64,000 nt of DNA from Agapanthus africanus (taxonomy: Eukaryota; Streptophyta; Magnoliopsida; Asparagales; Amaryllidaceae). Position numbers and translations under genes: made by a program. Each line of letters starts with the position of its first letter. Position 1 is the stretch's first letter. Shown here in pieces: positions 1 through 9,833 of the stretch. The stretch spans positions 291,920,044 to 291,984,043 of the forward strand of contig CM057337.1 of the NCBI GenBank assembly GCA_030015575.1. The letters run 5' to 3'. The notes beneath the pieces were generated by a model. The model ran no database searches, was not told the DNA's origin, and saw only the letters and a list, made by a program, of their open reading frames with translations.

Positions 1-616
1 AAACTCACACGAGAAAAATAACGATCTCAGGTCTAAAGACTAACCTTTACTCATGTCACCTGAGAACCGCTATCTGACGATAGATATAATACCATCTATA
101 TGTTCTCGGCGAGTCCGTCCAGTGTACTCATCCCTAGTGAGTATCTGTATACAATCTTAAGTGATCACACTAATGGCCGTGCGACCAACCACCGCCCCTC
201 GTCGGGGTTTAAAAGCGTATACAGAAATCTACTCTGGAATATCGATTCCCGGTCTCGATACTCCCGCGACTTAGAACATTTAAGGATGTGCTTATGGACT
301 ACTCAGCCCCCATAAGCATAATTGCCATCATAACGCTGGTAGTCAAGCAAAATCCTATGGGCTTTATCAACATGTATCATCCATATCGAGTAAAAAATAT
401 GCACATGTTAAGATAAAGACAAACCAAAATAGTATACTACTGTATTGAGTCTTTATCAACATGTATAAACAATACAAAACAGCAAGAAAAACAAATACAT
501 ATGTTCAAATAAACACAACACAAATAGTATATTATATAACTGAGCAAGATTGTCATGTACATACATATCCCTAGCATTCTATACAATATAGGCCTCTAGG
601 GTATACATATCCAACA
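1..616 (-). mobile_element. El-1: LTR end, minus orientation (truncated by window)
   Basis: This is the 5'-end part of a copia LTR read on the minus strand; it starts (minus sense) with TGTTGG at 616 and runs off the left edge. Its reverse complement follows the same order of blocks as the other LTRs here: a start with GCCCTAGAGGCC-like sequence, an ACATGTTGATAAAG block, then the GAGTAGA and CGGCGAGTCC blocks. Sequence on the right (617 onward) belongs to a different, plus-oriented LTR, so 617-621 (GTTAC) should be its target duplication, with the partner off-window. It carries an internal tandem duplication of about 92 bp (about 361-452 and 453-546). Small open frames here are not credible genes. 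Confidence 0.75.
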
Positions 617-1029
617 GTTACATACAGCTAGTGCCGCTGACGTGCTTGTAGTTAGGGATTTATCCAGTAACTCACTGCCAGTTTAATGTCGAATCTTAAG
701 TGTCCCACACAGAGAGTTTTCCTGGTTCAGGCGTTATGATTTAGAGGCCGTATATTGATACGTGCATGGGTCTGATTAAATACGTGTACTGGCTATACGG
801 ACATTAATCAGACGGTTGATAATACTAGCCGGCTTATGATTAAGCCGAGTTATTGAATCAAGATTTGATTTAATAATTTACACACACACACACATATTCT
901 AGTATTATTGTTCACTATTCATTTTCCCTCTTTTGGCTATATGTATTTTTATATGGATACGCGTATATGTATTTCGATACGTATACCGGGGTTGTATTAT
1001 GTATTTATACAAAATATTTCTAGAAGAAA
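617..1029 (+). mobile_element. El-2: internal fragment of a plus-strand copia LTR
   Basis: The stretch around 617-730 matches the CAGCTAGTGCCGCT ... CCCACACAGAGAGTTT block found deep in the El-8 and El-9 LTRs (for example 34316-34410), so this is the 3' half of an older LTR that served as target for El-1 on its left and El-3 on its right. It contains a short (CA)n run at about 880-893. No gene is visible in it. Confidence 0.65.
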
Positions 1030-1326
1030 TGTTAGTTATATGTATGCCCTGGAGGCCATTACTGTACATGCGATGTATATTGTAGTGAATGCTTGGACAT
1101 ATATAGGGAGGACTTTGTTGCTCGACATGATAGTATACTATCTGGTTGCTCTTTATCTTAACATGTACACTCATTGTCTCTCTATTACATGTTGATAAAA
1201 CCCTTAGGATGAGTACTTGACTACCAGAATTATGATGCAGATCATACTAGTGGGGCTAGGGTAGTTAGTAAGTAAGTCTTTCAATTGATCCTAGTCGTGG
1301 GAGTATCGATACTCCAGAGTAGACTA
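1030..1326 (+). mobile_element. El-3: LTR start fragment, same family as El-4
   Basis: It begins TGTTAGTTATATG at 1030 and is a close copy of the first ~297 bp of the El-4 LTR that starts at 1327. It stops at GAGTAGACTA, exactly where El-4 begins, and the equivalent point in El-4 continues without a break. The simplest reading is that El-4 inserted into the LTR of a relative; 1322-1326 (GACTA) would be the target site, with the second copy off-window. Confidence 0.75.
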
Positions 1327-2398
1327 TGTTAGTTATATGTATGCCCTAGAGGCCATTACTGTACATACGATGTATATTGTAGTGGATGCTAGGGCATATA
1401 TAAGGAGGACTTTCTTGCTTGACATGATAGTATGCTATCTGGTTGTACTTTATCTTAACATGTACTCTGATTGTCTCTATATTACATGTTGATAAAGCCC
1501 TTAGGATATGTACTCGACTACTAGGACTATGATGAGATCATACTAGTGGGGCCACAGTAGTCGGTGAGTACATCCTATAACTGTTCCTAGTCGAGGGTGT
1601 ATCGGGATAGGGCATCGATACACCAGAGTAGACTAGCGTATACGCATCTTGACCCATATGATGGGCGATGGATGATCCCATATCCATCGGTGTTTGACAT
1701 CAAGGATGGTGTACGGGTGCTCAGTAGAGACTGGGTACACTGGACGGACTCGCCGAGAACTCCTAGATGGTATTATACCTCACGTCATATGGCAGTTCTC
1801 CGGTGACACTGGTACATAGTAGTCTGTTGACCCGAGATCGTCATAGAGTCTTGTGTGTTTTCCACTGTGCTTTGATTTCCATCATACCACGTCCAAGAGG
1901 GCGTGCAAAAAAGATGGCTTTTGGGTACAGTCCCGAATCACATGGAGGCAATGAGCGATAGGAGGGGATTCGTCTCTCCCGGTATAGGGAGTTGATGTTG
2001 TGCTGTGTTCGATTGGCTATAACTGGAAATCCCTGGCCAGGGTTGCTGAGATTTACTTGTAAGTGTTATCAATAGTTTCTCGAACTGTTATGGACCTCAA
2101 ATCGACACGACTTATCAAGCTACTGGGGTCTGACGTATACACCCCTAGGCGAGATATGCGACATATCAGACAATGAGACAAGATTGTACGGTAGTGTTAC
2201 TGATTGGATTCACAGGAGAATGTACATGATTGCTTGTTGATCTTCTGAGCGCTCAATACCTGGATAGCTGTTACGTTTAGCTGACCGCTTGCAGCTTGAG
2301 GGTGTTTGATATGATCATCACCTACTGCCGGCGTATTGACGATTCTTTAGAGTCCTACACAGAGGTTGCATGACTCAGGAAAAATGGAGTAGGGGCAA

Positions 2399-2721
2399 AT
2401 ATGTGATATGTGCAGGACCGAGGATAATGCGGTATGTGATACCGTATTGGATTCTCGCGATATGAGATATCGGCCGGGTATATGTGATATAGCCGTGTCA
2501 ACGTATTAGTCAGTTATATGCGATATAGCCGGATTGTCGGATCAAGTGTTGATTCGATAATTTAATGTATAATAATATATATGATATATTAAATTGCATT
2601 AACTAATATTAGCTCACTAAAACATTCTTTTTCTCACTCGAGCAATACATTGATATATATGCGATATATGTTAAATGTATTATTTTATTTTGTAACAATA
2701 AATATTATATATGTGATATAT
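2399..2721 (+). promoter_or_regulatory. Iterated ATATGYGATAT-type motifs in El-4 LTR
   Basis: About eight near-palindromic copies of ATATGYGATAT or close variants occur at about 2399, 2433, 2459, 2479, 2515, 2575, 2653 and 2704. The same set is present, on the opposite strand, in both El-6 LTRs (about 10560-10925 and 28690-29045). Function is unknown; an upstream activating or repressor-binding array is an inference. Confidence 0.45.
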
Positions 2722-2803
2722 AATATTTTAACATGATGTGGTTATTAATGCAACCTGTTTAGTGGTGATTAAACATGGTTAGGGTTTGATTTGGGTTAAG
2801 TTT

Positions 2804-2821
2804 TTCTAGAAGTTTCTAGAA
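2804..2821 (+). promoter_or_regulatory. Perfect four-unit heat-shock element in El-4 LTR
   Basis: TTCTAGAAGTTTCTAGAA gives four alternating TTC/GAA pentamers with exact spacing, the consensus bound by heat-shock transcription factors. In the El-6 LTRs the same site has one unit changed (GAA to GAT). Its position, about 1.48 kb into a 2.16-kb LTR, is compatible with a U3 enhancer. Heat response is inferred, not shown. Confidence 0.6.
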
Positions 2822-3486
2822 GCTTTCTTCTTTTGTCATGGAAAAGATATTTGTTTTGTGTTATGATATTTTCAAGTGACTCATACTTAACCCAACCCAA
2901 ACCCTAGCCCTAGTTAAATCTCTACAAAGGTTTGGTTAACCATGGTTGAATTATTCATCATTATCATCTTTTCATTATTCATCACAAATGATTCATTCAT
3001 CTTCTTCCTTGAGTTCTTCATGGAAAAAGCTTTCTAGATTTTTACTAAGTGATGATTATGAGTGAGAAAATTAAAACAAATGAGAGCTAAAATCCTACTT
3101 CATCATCCTCTTATACCCTTGCCCTTTAGATGGGGGTGTTCACTTCATTTAGTGAGTGAGAGCTTGTGTTAATGAAACTTCAAGGTAGATCATCTTTGTT
3201 ATCGAAGATCGGAAGCAAGACTGCATCTTTCTCTTCGTGGAGCATCTCAAGAGTCCGGAATACGATGATCGCAGCGAAGGGACCACAACACGGAGTTTAT
3301 GAAGTGAAGGACCGGATCTACAAATGTTGTATTCCCTCACACTTAGTGTTAAAGTGTTTAACAAGCTTTGTTTCACCTAAACGATAATATAAAGATCTTG
3401 TTAAGGGTTGTTCGGCACGGCTAAAATTAAAATGGGGATGGTTAATGCCTCGTAGACCCTTGTGTAAGTGCATAGCAACCCTACAG

Positions 3487-3499
3487 TGGTATTAGAGCC
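3487..3499 (+). promoter_or_regulatory. El-4 primer-binding site (one mismatch)
   Basis: TGGTATTAGAGCC begins 2 nt after the LTR end. It matches the initiator tRNA-Met complement used by plant copia elements except that C is replaced by T at the seventh position (the other elements here have TGGTATCAGAGCC). Confidence 0.85.
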
Positions 3500-3687
3500 A
3501 AGCTAGAGCTTTAGGCAAAGTCTAGACGAAGTTTAAAGTCCGATCAAACTCCGAAACACCCATTTATACCTTTCTCTGGATATTTATTTAAAATGTTGAT
3601 TTTTCTATAGTAAAAATGCTCAGAAAAATCAGCAGGGAATTCCATGGAGACATGTGAAAAATGACACCCAAACTCCACTGTGGCGCC

Positions 3688-3728
3688 GCGGAACCGAGGC
3701 CAAACTGGGGTATTGGCGGCGGTTCCGC
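3688..3728 (+). other. El-4 leader hairpin (GC-rich inverted repeat)
   Basis: Arms 3688-3703 and 3713-3728 pair at 14 of 16 positions around a 9-nt loop, with GCGGAACC at the core. The same structure, at the same distance from the PBS, is found in El-5, El-6, El-7, El-8 and El-9. A packaging or dimerisation role is inferred. Confidence 0.65.
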
Positions 3729-4205
3729 AGCAAGAATTGAGAGTTAGAGTTTCAATTTTCTACAGTAGCGTCCGTATGTGTTTCCTATTGCTTCTGGGTA
3801 TTTTTAATTATACTCAAGTGTTGAGTTTTCTTGGTTGTATTGGGGACTCGTTGATTCGATCGGATAATTTAACTTCATTTAGTTTGTCCGGGTAATTTTT
3901 AGAACATGTTAAAAAGTTCGAACGGATATCAATAACTCACTTTTTCCACTGCCGGAAAATTTCCAAGCATTGGATTTTTCCGTAGTTTAAGAACGTTCTA
4001 AGTCGTGCAAGTAACGCGGTGGACCCTCTAGAAGAACACAAACCTTAACTCGATTATGTGACCGTCTTGAACTGCCTCTAAACCTTAGGGTTTATGGCAG
4101 TATGGCGTGCCACATGTGAGGCGTCGGCTTGACCCTTCTATGGCTGGACCATTGGTACTGTAGCATGTGATGGATGTTTTTAAACTAATTTCAAGTGTTG
4201 AGAAC

Positions 4206-6408
4206 TGTTAGAGATAGTGCCCTCAGAGTCAATTATTGGATCACAGATACGTGATTGCAATGATTGAGGGAGGACCTATCCCGGTAGGACAGTCTTACTC
4301 AAGATGATAGTATGCTATCTGGTTTATCTTTATCATCGTGTACTGCTTTAGGTGACCTGACAGGTCGCTATTACACGTTGATAGAGACCCTACGATTCTT
4401 TCTTGACTGCCAGCAGTATGAGGGCGATCATATACGTGGGAGCTAGTATTCTATAAGCACATCCTTAAAAGGTCCCTAGTCGTGGGAGTTTCGAGACAGG
4501 GCATCGATACTCCAGAGTAGACTAGTGTATATAGTCGAGACCCCGACGAGGGGCGGTGGCCGGTCTCACAAGCCACTGGTGTCAGTTGGATCACCTAAGA
4601 TGTATACAGGTGCTCATTGGGTTATGAGTACACCGGACAGGACTCGCAGGGAACATGCTAGTTGGTCTTATACCTGACGTCAGATAGCAGTTCCCTGGTG
4701 ACATGTGTACAGGTTTGTTCATCGACCTGAGGATCGTCATTTGTCTCGAGTGAGTTCCCACTGTACTTTGATTACTACCCTACCATGCTCAAAAGAGACG
4801 TGCAAACAGGTTTTAGTTGGGTACAGTCCCGAGACACATGGAGGCAGTGAGCGGATCTTCAGGGGTTCGTCTCTCCCGGTATTGGGGGTGAGGTCGTGTT
4901 GTGTCTAGGAGAGCCAGAACATGAAAAGTCCTTGGCCAAGGCAGGAGATTTACTAGTAAGTATTCCAGTAGTATCTCTGGGTGTTCTGGGCTGATCTCTG
5001 ACACGACTTGTACCGCTTTTGGGGGTCTGACTTTTACCAACCTCCTAGGCCCGCCATGCAATGCTCATAGACGAACGGACCGGACTGTAAGGATATTGTC
5101 ACTGACAGGCTCAGTAGGGTGTCAGGATGAGTTCGCTCATCGACGTCCCTTTCGGTCAATAGCTGGTAGCCCGTCACGTATGGCTAATACCTCTGACGTG
5201 CTAGTGGTTAAATCTACAGGCATAGTATTGACGAGTCTTTAGAGTCCCCCACATTCAGTTGCTCAAGTTTTCGGGCGAAACGCTGTAGAGGCCGTATGGA
5301 GATATGGCAGGGTTCGATCAGATAAGTGCGGTATTGCACGGATCAGGATCGGACGGATAATACTAGCCGGCTTTGGTTTAAGCCGGATCCTAGTATAGTA
5401 CACTGTAGATTTTGTCTCATTGCATTTGTATTCGGTCGGAATACAGATGCTGGTGTGTATACACAGTATCGGGGTTTTCCTGTAATTTATTATGGGACCA
5501 GTTTTCTGGAGTTGCCAGTTTGCTTTCCGTTTCGTCCATATTTCTTTGTATCTTTCATTGGACGAAGTTTGGTGGAGGAGGGCTTATTTGCATTTGTGCA
5601 AATAAGCATTTGTGGAGGGTGGTCTTTGCCTATTCTTGTGTCATGATTGTTCCACCATCACATTGACTTCATTTGACTTTTTCTTCTTTTCATCATGGTT
5701 GTTGATGATTAGTTGATGGAGTATTGGGTTTGGTAGGTGATCATTGCTTGACTTTTTGACTTGATGATGGGAGATGGTTGTGGAGTGTGGGTTCGAGTTT
5801 GTCATCATTTTCTTTTCATCATATCATTTTGACCTCTCTCTTGCATTATGTGCACACTCTCATATTGTGATCCACACACACTCCTCTCTCTTCTTCTCCT
5901 CTAGAGTTGGCCAGCCATATGAGGGGGGCTGTCCCAATTTTGGTGTGGGTGATTTTTGGTTGATCTCATATCATTTTCCTTCACCAAAATTTCCAAGAAA
6001 AACTCCATAGTTCATCCCTCCACCAAAGGCAACATCCTAAACACCAAATGAGACATAACACTACACCATTCTACAGCAAATCTTGGGCACGTCGACTCGC
6101 CAACTTCGTGCCCGAGTTGCCTCGGTATAGAGGTGGGAGCCTGTAAAAGAAGCAGGCGACGTGGTGCCCTTCCGGCGAGGAGGTGGAGACCGGACATTCC
6201 GCGGGAGATCGGGACGACGCCGAGAAGACCGGAGGACACGGATCGCTCGGTATATCTCTCTTCCCCATCTTGTAGTTAGCTAGGACTAGTTTAATGGCAC
6301 GATCCGTGTTTATAGTGCGCGGTGGTGCCGGTTAGAAAAGTTAAAGTTTATCACCGATTCCGCATTCCGGCGTCAGATTGAAGGCCGGGGCGCCGCCGTG
6401 CACTTACA
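4206..6408 (+). repeat. El-5 5' LTR
   Basis: 2203 bp, starting TGTTAGAGATAG and ending CACTTACA before the PBS. Near 5660-5770 it has several TTGACT boxes. A TATA-like GGTATAT lies 159 nt before the LTR end. Open frames inside are LTR shadows. Confidence 0.92.
6249..6255 (+). promoter_or_regulatory. TATA-like GGTATAT in El-5 LTR
   Basis: GGTATAT starts 159 nt upstream of the LTR end. GGTATA occurs at 158-160 nt from the end in the El-8, El-9 and El-11 LTRs too, although the surrounding sequence is quite different, so it is the best candidate core promoter. Confidence 0.5.
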
Positions 6409-6409
6409 G

Positions 6410-6422
6410 TGGTATCAGAGCC
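6410..6422 (+). promoter_or_regulatory. El-5 primer-binding site
   Basis: TGGTATCAGAGCC, complementary to the 3' end of plant initiator tRNA-Met, 2 nt after the LTR end. Confidence 0.92.
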
Positions 6423-6580
6423 TCGCCATTAACATAGTCTAGCTTTGCCTAACGTGTTTACATTTCCGATCGAACAAAAATCCTAAAACCCGCGTTTTCA
6501 TGCATATCAGTTTCTGTCGAAATTTTTTTGTCTCCAAAATTTTTTCAGTATGTTGCAGAGTGATGTGCAGGGAATTTTAA

Positions 6581-6707
6581 GAATTCTGTAGAAATTTGAT
6601 CACGTGATCGCTCTATACGACCGCGGAACCGCGGTCAAACCCATGCTTGGGCCGCGGTTCCGCCGCAGTATTTACAGTTCAGTGTGCCAAATTTTTACAG
6701 AGAGCTC
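6581..6707 (+). other. El-5 leader hairpin
   Basis: A perfect 12-bp core, GCGGAACCGCGG (6623-6634) with its complement (6652-6663), is extended outward by imperfectly paired arms to about 6581 and 6707. It occupies the same leader position as in the other elements. Confidence 0.7.
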
Positions 6708-7638
6708 CTGTGATGAAAATAGGGGTTTTGGAATATTAATTTTGGGCCCAGAATTTCTTGATGTGCTACAGTAGTACTTAGGGGCCCACTTGGTAAAATT
6801 TGATCGATCGGAAAATTTTAAACACATTAGTTCACAGTATTTACATTATATCTGCGACCGTGAATGTCACTTGATCGGTAAATCCTGTCTAACTGCTATA
6901 GCCCGGTTAGACGGATTTGCGAACGTGAGCTTCACGTTGATATTCTGTGATTATGCTGTGATGTTGCGGATTGGTCGTGGGGGATAGCCTGGATGCAATG
7001 CTAGTACAGTTTTTTGTTGTATTATGTACATTTGATATTGCGGGGCGAGCGTCCGACATGTGGACTGTCGTCACTGCCTGTTTGTATTATTATTTTGGGG
7101 CACGACCAGGTTGCGGTCGATTTACCCGTTGTATGTATATTTTACTTTCTGTACTAGGATTATCCCGCGGAGGGGTGCACGGATAGCCGGGTTCTAGAGG
7201 GCAACGGGCCCGCATCTCATGGCAGTGAGACGGAGGGGGCTTCACTCTAGAATTGGCGGTCTATTCGCCGCACTCGTAGGGGGTACCAGTTGACCCAGGA
7301 AGGGTGCCCAAGTTACCGGATTCCGTGAAGTGCTGGGTGGTCCATTCACGTTGCTGAAGGGGGCTGCATCTCTTCTGGTTTTGGCGGGTAAGTTGCCGCG
7401 CCCGTAGGGGTCTAGGAATTTCATTGCACAGGATATCCACACGACCAGGGGAACGTCGGGTTTCAGTAGTGGCTCTGTGAAACCCGGGGATCCCAGATAT
7501 TTGTATTGTTCTGTGATGCTGTACATTTCTGTGATATTGCATTTTTATCATGCCTTGAGCGAAATATTATATATTGATATATATACTAGTAGATGTTGTA
7601 TATGTTTTGCATCCGCGCTAGTCCAGTCCCCGCTCTGT

Positions 7639-7659
7639 CGTTAGTTAGCTAACCTAACG
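7639..7659 (+). other. Conserved leader palindrome block (El-5)
   Basis: A near-perfect 21-nt palindrome, CGTTAG...CTAACG, is followed by a very well conserved GATGACGGGACCCAGTGG segment. Counterparts are at 36230-36250 (El-8), 45882-45902 (El-9) and 18288-18308 (El-7, minus). I did not find it in El-4 or El-6. Confidence 0.5.
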
Positions 7660-8206
7660 TGTAATGACGGGACCCAGTGGCGAATGCGGATGGCATATAC
7701 GTACATCATTATATTTTCGTTCTTTGTCGTGTGATCAATTGATGGGACTGCGTTGATTCGGATCAATGCAAGTAAAAAACAAACCTAATCTGATGTTGTT
7801 GGAACAATTTTTCAAAAAGCTGTTATTGCAAGGACGTTCTCTTTTGTTTTGCATCGTGGTATTCAGTTGGAATATCCTGCTCCTCAGTCGACGAGGCAAG
7901 GGCCGAGATCCCTTCACCGGGAGTGACCCCTTGGACAAAAGTTTGCGTCAGGGCAATAACTTCACTATAGCCGATTACCTTTGCTTTGCATCGTGGTATT
8001 CAGTTGGAATATCCTGCACCTCATTCCACGGGGAAAGAGCCGATATCCCTTCACCGTGAGTGACCTCTTCAGCAAAGGTTTTCGTCATTATATTTTTAAA
8101 AGCTATCCGGTTCCTTCAGCGATATCAAGTTCATTACGTTAAAGGTTTTCGCCAGAAACCATTCGTAGCCCTCCGTCATTTCAGTTAAATATTCGGTAGT
8201 ATTCAA

Positions 8207-8419
8207 GCTATGTATTTTGACCTCACGCCAAGGCATAGTGATTGGTAGCTGCCGGGTATTTATCTGTTGCATAGATAGATGCGTTGGTTTGGGACAGTCG
8301 TACTACTATTTTGGCCTACGTCAAGGGTATGTACGGGTGGGTTTAAATTAACCTGGACAATGACGGGTAGAACTTGACATGTGACTTATGATATTTTGAC
8401 CTCACACCAAGGTCATAAG
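8207..8419 (+). other. Three iterated leader hairpins (El-5)
   Basis: Three stem-loops (8207-8238, 8299-8335, 8385-8419) carry UUGAC...CAA cores with loops CUCAC, CUAC, CUCAC-like. Outer arms pair as CUAUG/CAUAG, CGUAC/GUACG and CUUAUGA/UCAUAAG. The loops resemble each other within El-5 but differ from those in the other elements. Confidence 0.65.
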
Positions 8420-8695
8420 AGCATGGGGCAGAAATCAAATCGGGAGTTTCTAAAGAAACTGAAACTTGCCAGATATGTGCATACCTTCTGGAGTGTGATG
8501 ACGTGAGCGGATTCCGTCACATTAGCATGCGATGATAGTTGGATCCCGATTCCCACTGATGAGTTGGTTTACTCCTCGGGTGATCCCGACTAATTCTTCT
8601 TTCAGGTTTGGAGGAGAATTTGACGGTACAGTGGGAGGTTTCCAGATTAGATAAATTGGTAACCATTCTTATCTAGGTTAGAGTGCACGCTGAGT

Positions 8696-8725
8696 GTTTC
8701 TTTTCTCTCTCTCTCTCTTTGGCAG
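8696..8725 (+). other. Splice-acceptor-like tract (El-5)
   Basis: A long CT-rich tract ends in GGCAG and is followed by CGACC. The same junction, YAG then CGACC (CAACC in El-9), precedes the coding start in every element here. Confidence 0.45.
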
Positions 8726-9833
8726 CGACCATTGACCCGACCCTAAGGCTATGACTCAGTGACCAAGTTGACCGAACCTTCTTAAACACTGGCTTTTGGA
8801 TTGTCAGAGTTGCGAACCTCATTGCCACTCCTACTTTTACCCTTTTCTCCAGGACACCCCGTATTACTACGAACATCCACTTCCATTGGAAAAAACCATC
8901 GTATGGTTATATACGAACTCGAAGGAATTTATTCGAGGATGGTTTCCGGTTCTGGAGAAAACGGATAGGATTATTCAGTTGTCTTTTCCTTTAACCTTCT
9001 CTCAGGTTGCGAGTACTCCTTGGTTTAGGAGATAGTACACCTATTACGCAAATTGGATAGTCTTCTTCCAAACCTTAGGCTGGTGCCGAACGGTGGGGAA
9101 TGAAGAAAACCAATTAGCATAACGATGGTGTGCAGAAGGTATTAAGTTAAGACAAAGCAAAGGATTAGTAAGAGGGCAAAGTAAACTGCGACTGCTATTC
9201 ACGACCAAACCAAGTATTTCTTCGCCAATCCTAAATCACCTTTGTGTTTCTCCAGGACACTCCGTATCACTACGAAGATCCCAAGTTTATTGGATAATCC
9301 ATCGTATGGTTATATACGAACTCGAAAGGAACTCGTTCCAGCTCGGGGATGGATTCTGGTTCAGGAGAAATAGGAATAAGGTTTATTCGGTTGTCTTTTA
9401 TCTTCACCTTCTCTCGCATTGCGAGTGCTCCTAGGATTAGGACAGTACACCCATTATGCTTATTGGATAGACTTCGTCCAAACCATAGGCTGGTGCCGAA
9501 AGGTAGGGAAGGAAAAAAACCATTTGTCCTAAAGGGGTGTGCAGAAGGTAATGACTAAAGACATATAAAGGGATTTGGAGAGGTGGCAAAGAATTATACG
9601 GTTACAGTCGTGAATCTGGAAAAGGCATTACTAGGAATACCGGGATACCCCATCGAAACATTTCAATGTTTCAATTTCACTATGTACTGTTAAAGGAAAA
9701 CAGATTTCCTAATTAGTCCTTACTCCAGGGTATGTATTTACCAGGTATGATTCTCACATCTGTATGGTTTTACAGATGATGAGTGGGAGTAAGTTATTGG
9801 GAATTGGGTGATCATCCTCATTATATCGGGATT
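8726..9833 (+). mobile_element. El-5: unidentified duplicated segment in the gag position
   Basis: Between the acceptor-like site and the El-6 insertion lies about 1.1 kb unlike gag or pol. It contains two diverged direct copies, about 8846-9248 and 9249-9600 (period about 403), each opening with TCTCCAGGACAC and later holding a CATCGTATGG block and a TAGGCTGGTGCCGAA block. El-7 has the same pair (minus, cores at 17106 and 16707). Small frames occur but are frameshifted between copies, so it is treated as non-coding. I do not recognise its origin. Confidence 0.6.

Larger units (their letters stand above)
1327..3485 (+). repeat. El-4 5' LTR
   Basis: The 2159-bp LTR starts TGTTAG and ends CCTACA directly before the PBS. 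It matches the reverse complement of the El-6 LTRs (2169-2170 bp). It contains a heat-shock-type element, an AT-rich tract with an iterated ATATGYGATAT motif, and flanking AACCCTAG-rich sequence. The partner 3' LTR lies beyond the window, so its age cannot be read from LTR divergence. Short open frames inside are not shared as proteins between copies. Confidence 0.88.
3486..4205 (+). mobile_element. El-4 leader, first part
   Basis: This is untranslated leader between the 5' LTR and the El-5 insertion. It holds the PBS and the GC-rich hairpin and no credible reading frame. It continues at 54366 on the other side of El-5; the join is supported by the AGAAC duplication (4201-4205 and 54361-54365) and by the collinear uninterrupted leader of El-6 (about 27185-27943, minus strand). 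Confidence 0.8.
6409..8725 (+). mobile_element. El-5 leader
   Basis: About 2.3 kb of untranslated leader. In order it holds the PBS, the long GC-rich hairpin, a palindrome block (7639-7659) followed by a conserved GATGACGGGACCCAGTGG segment, two direct repeats (about 7848-7940 and 7985-8079, each with CCCTTCACCG and GAGTGACC), three UUGAC-type hairpins (8207-8419) and a pyrimidine tract ending in GGCAG. It lacks the GNRA-hairpin domain seen in El-4, El-6, El-8 and El-9. No protein frame is conserved with El-7. Confidence 0.75.

Noticed and set aside
880-893. (CA)n run as a notable microsatellite
   Set aside because: About 14 nt only, within an old LTR; nothing unusual.
1030-1500. Two LTR starts about 300 bp apart read as a tandem LTR duplication
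   Set aside because: The first copy breaks at a clean point where the second begins, and the homologous LTR is continuous there. A nested insertion explains it more simply; the missing second GACTA off-window keeps some doubt.
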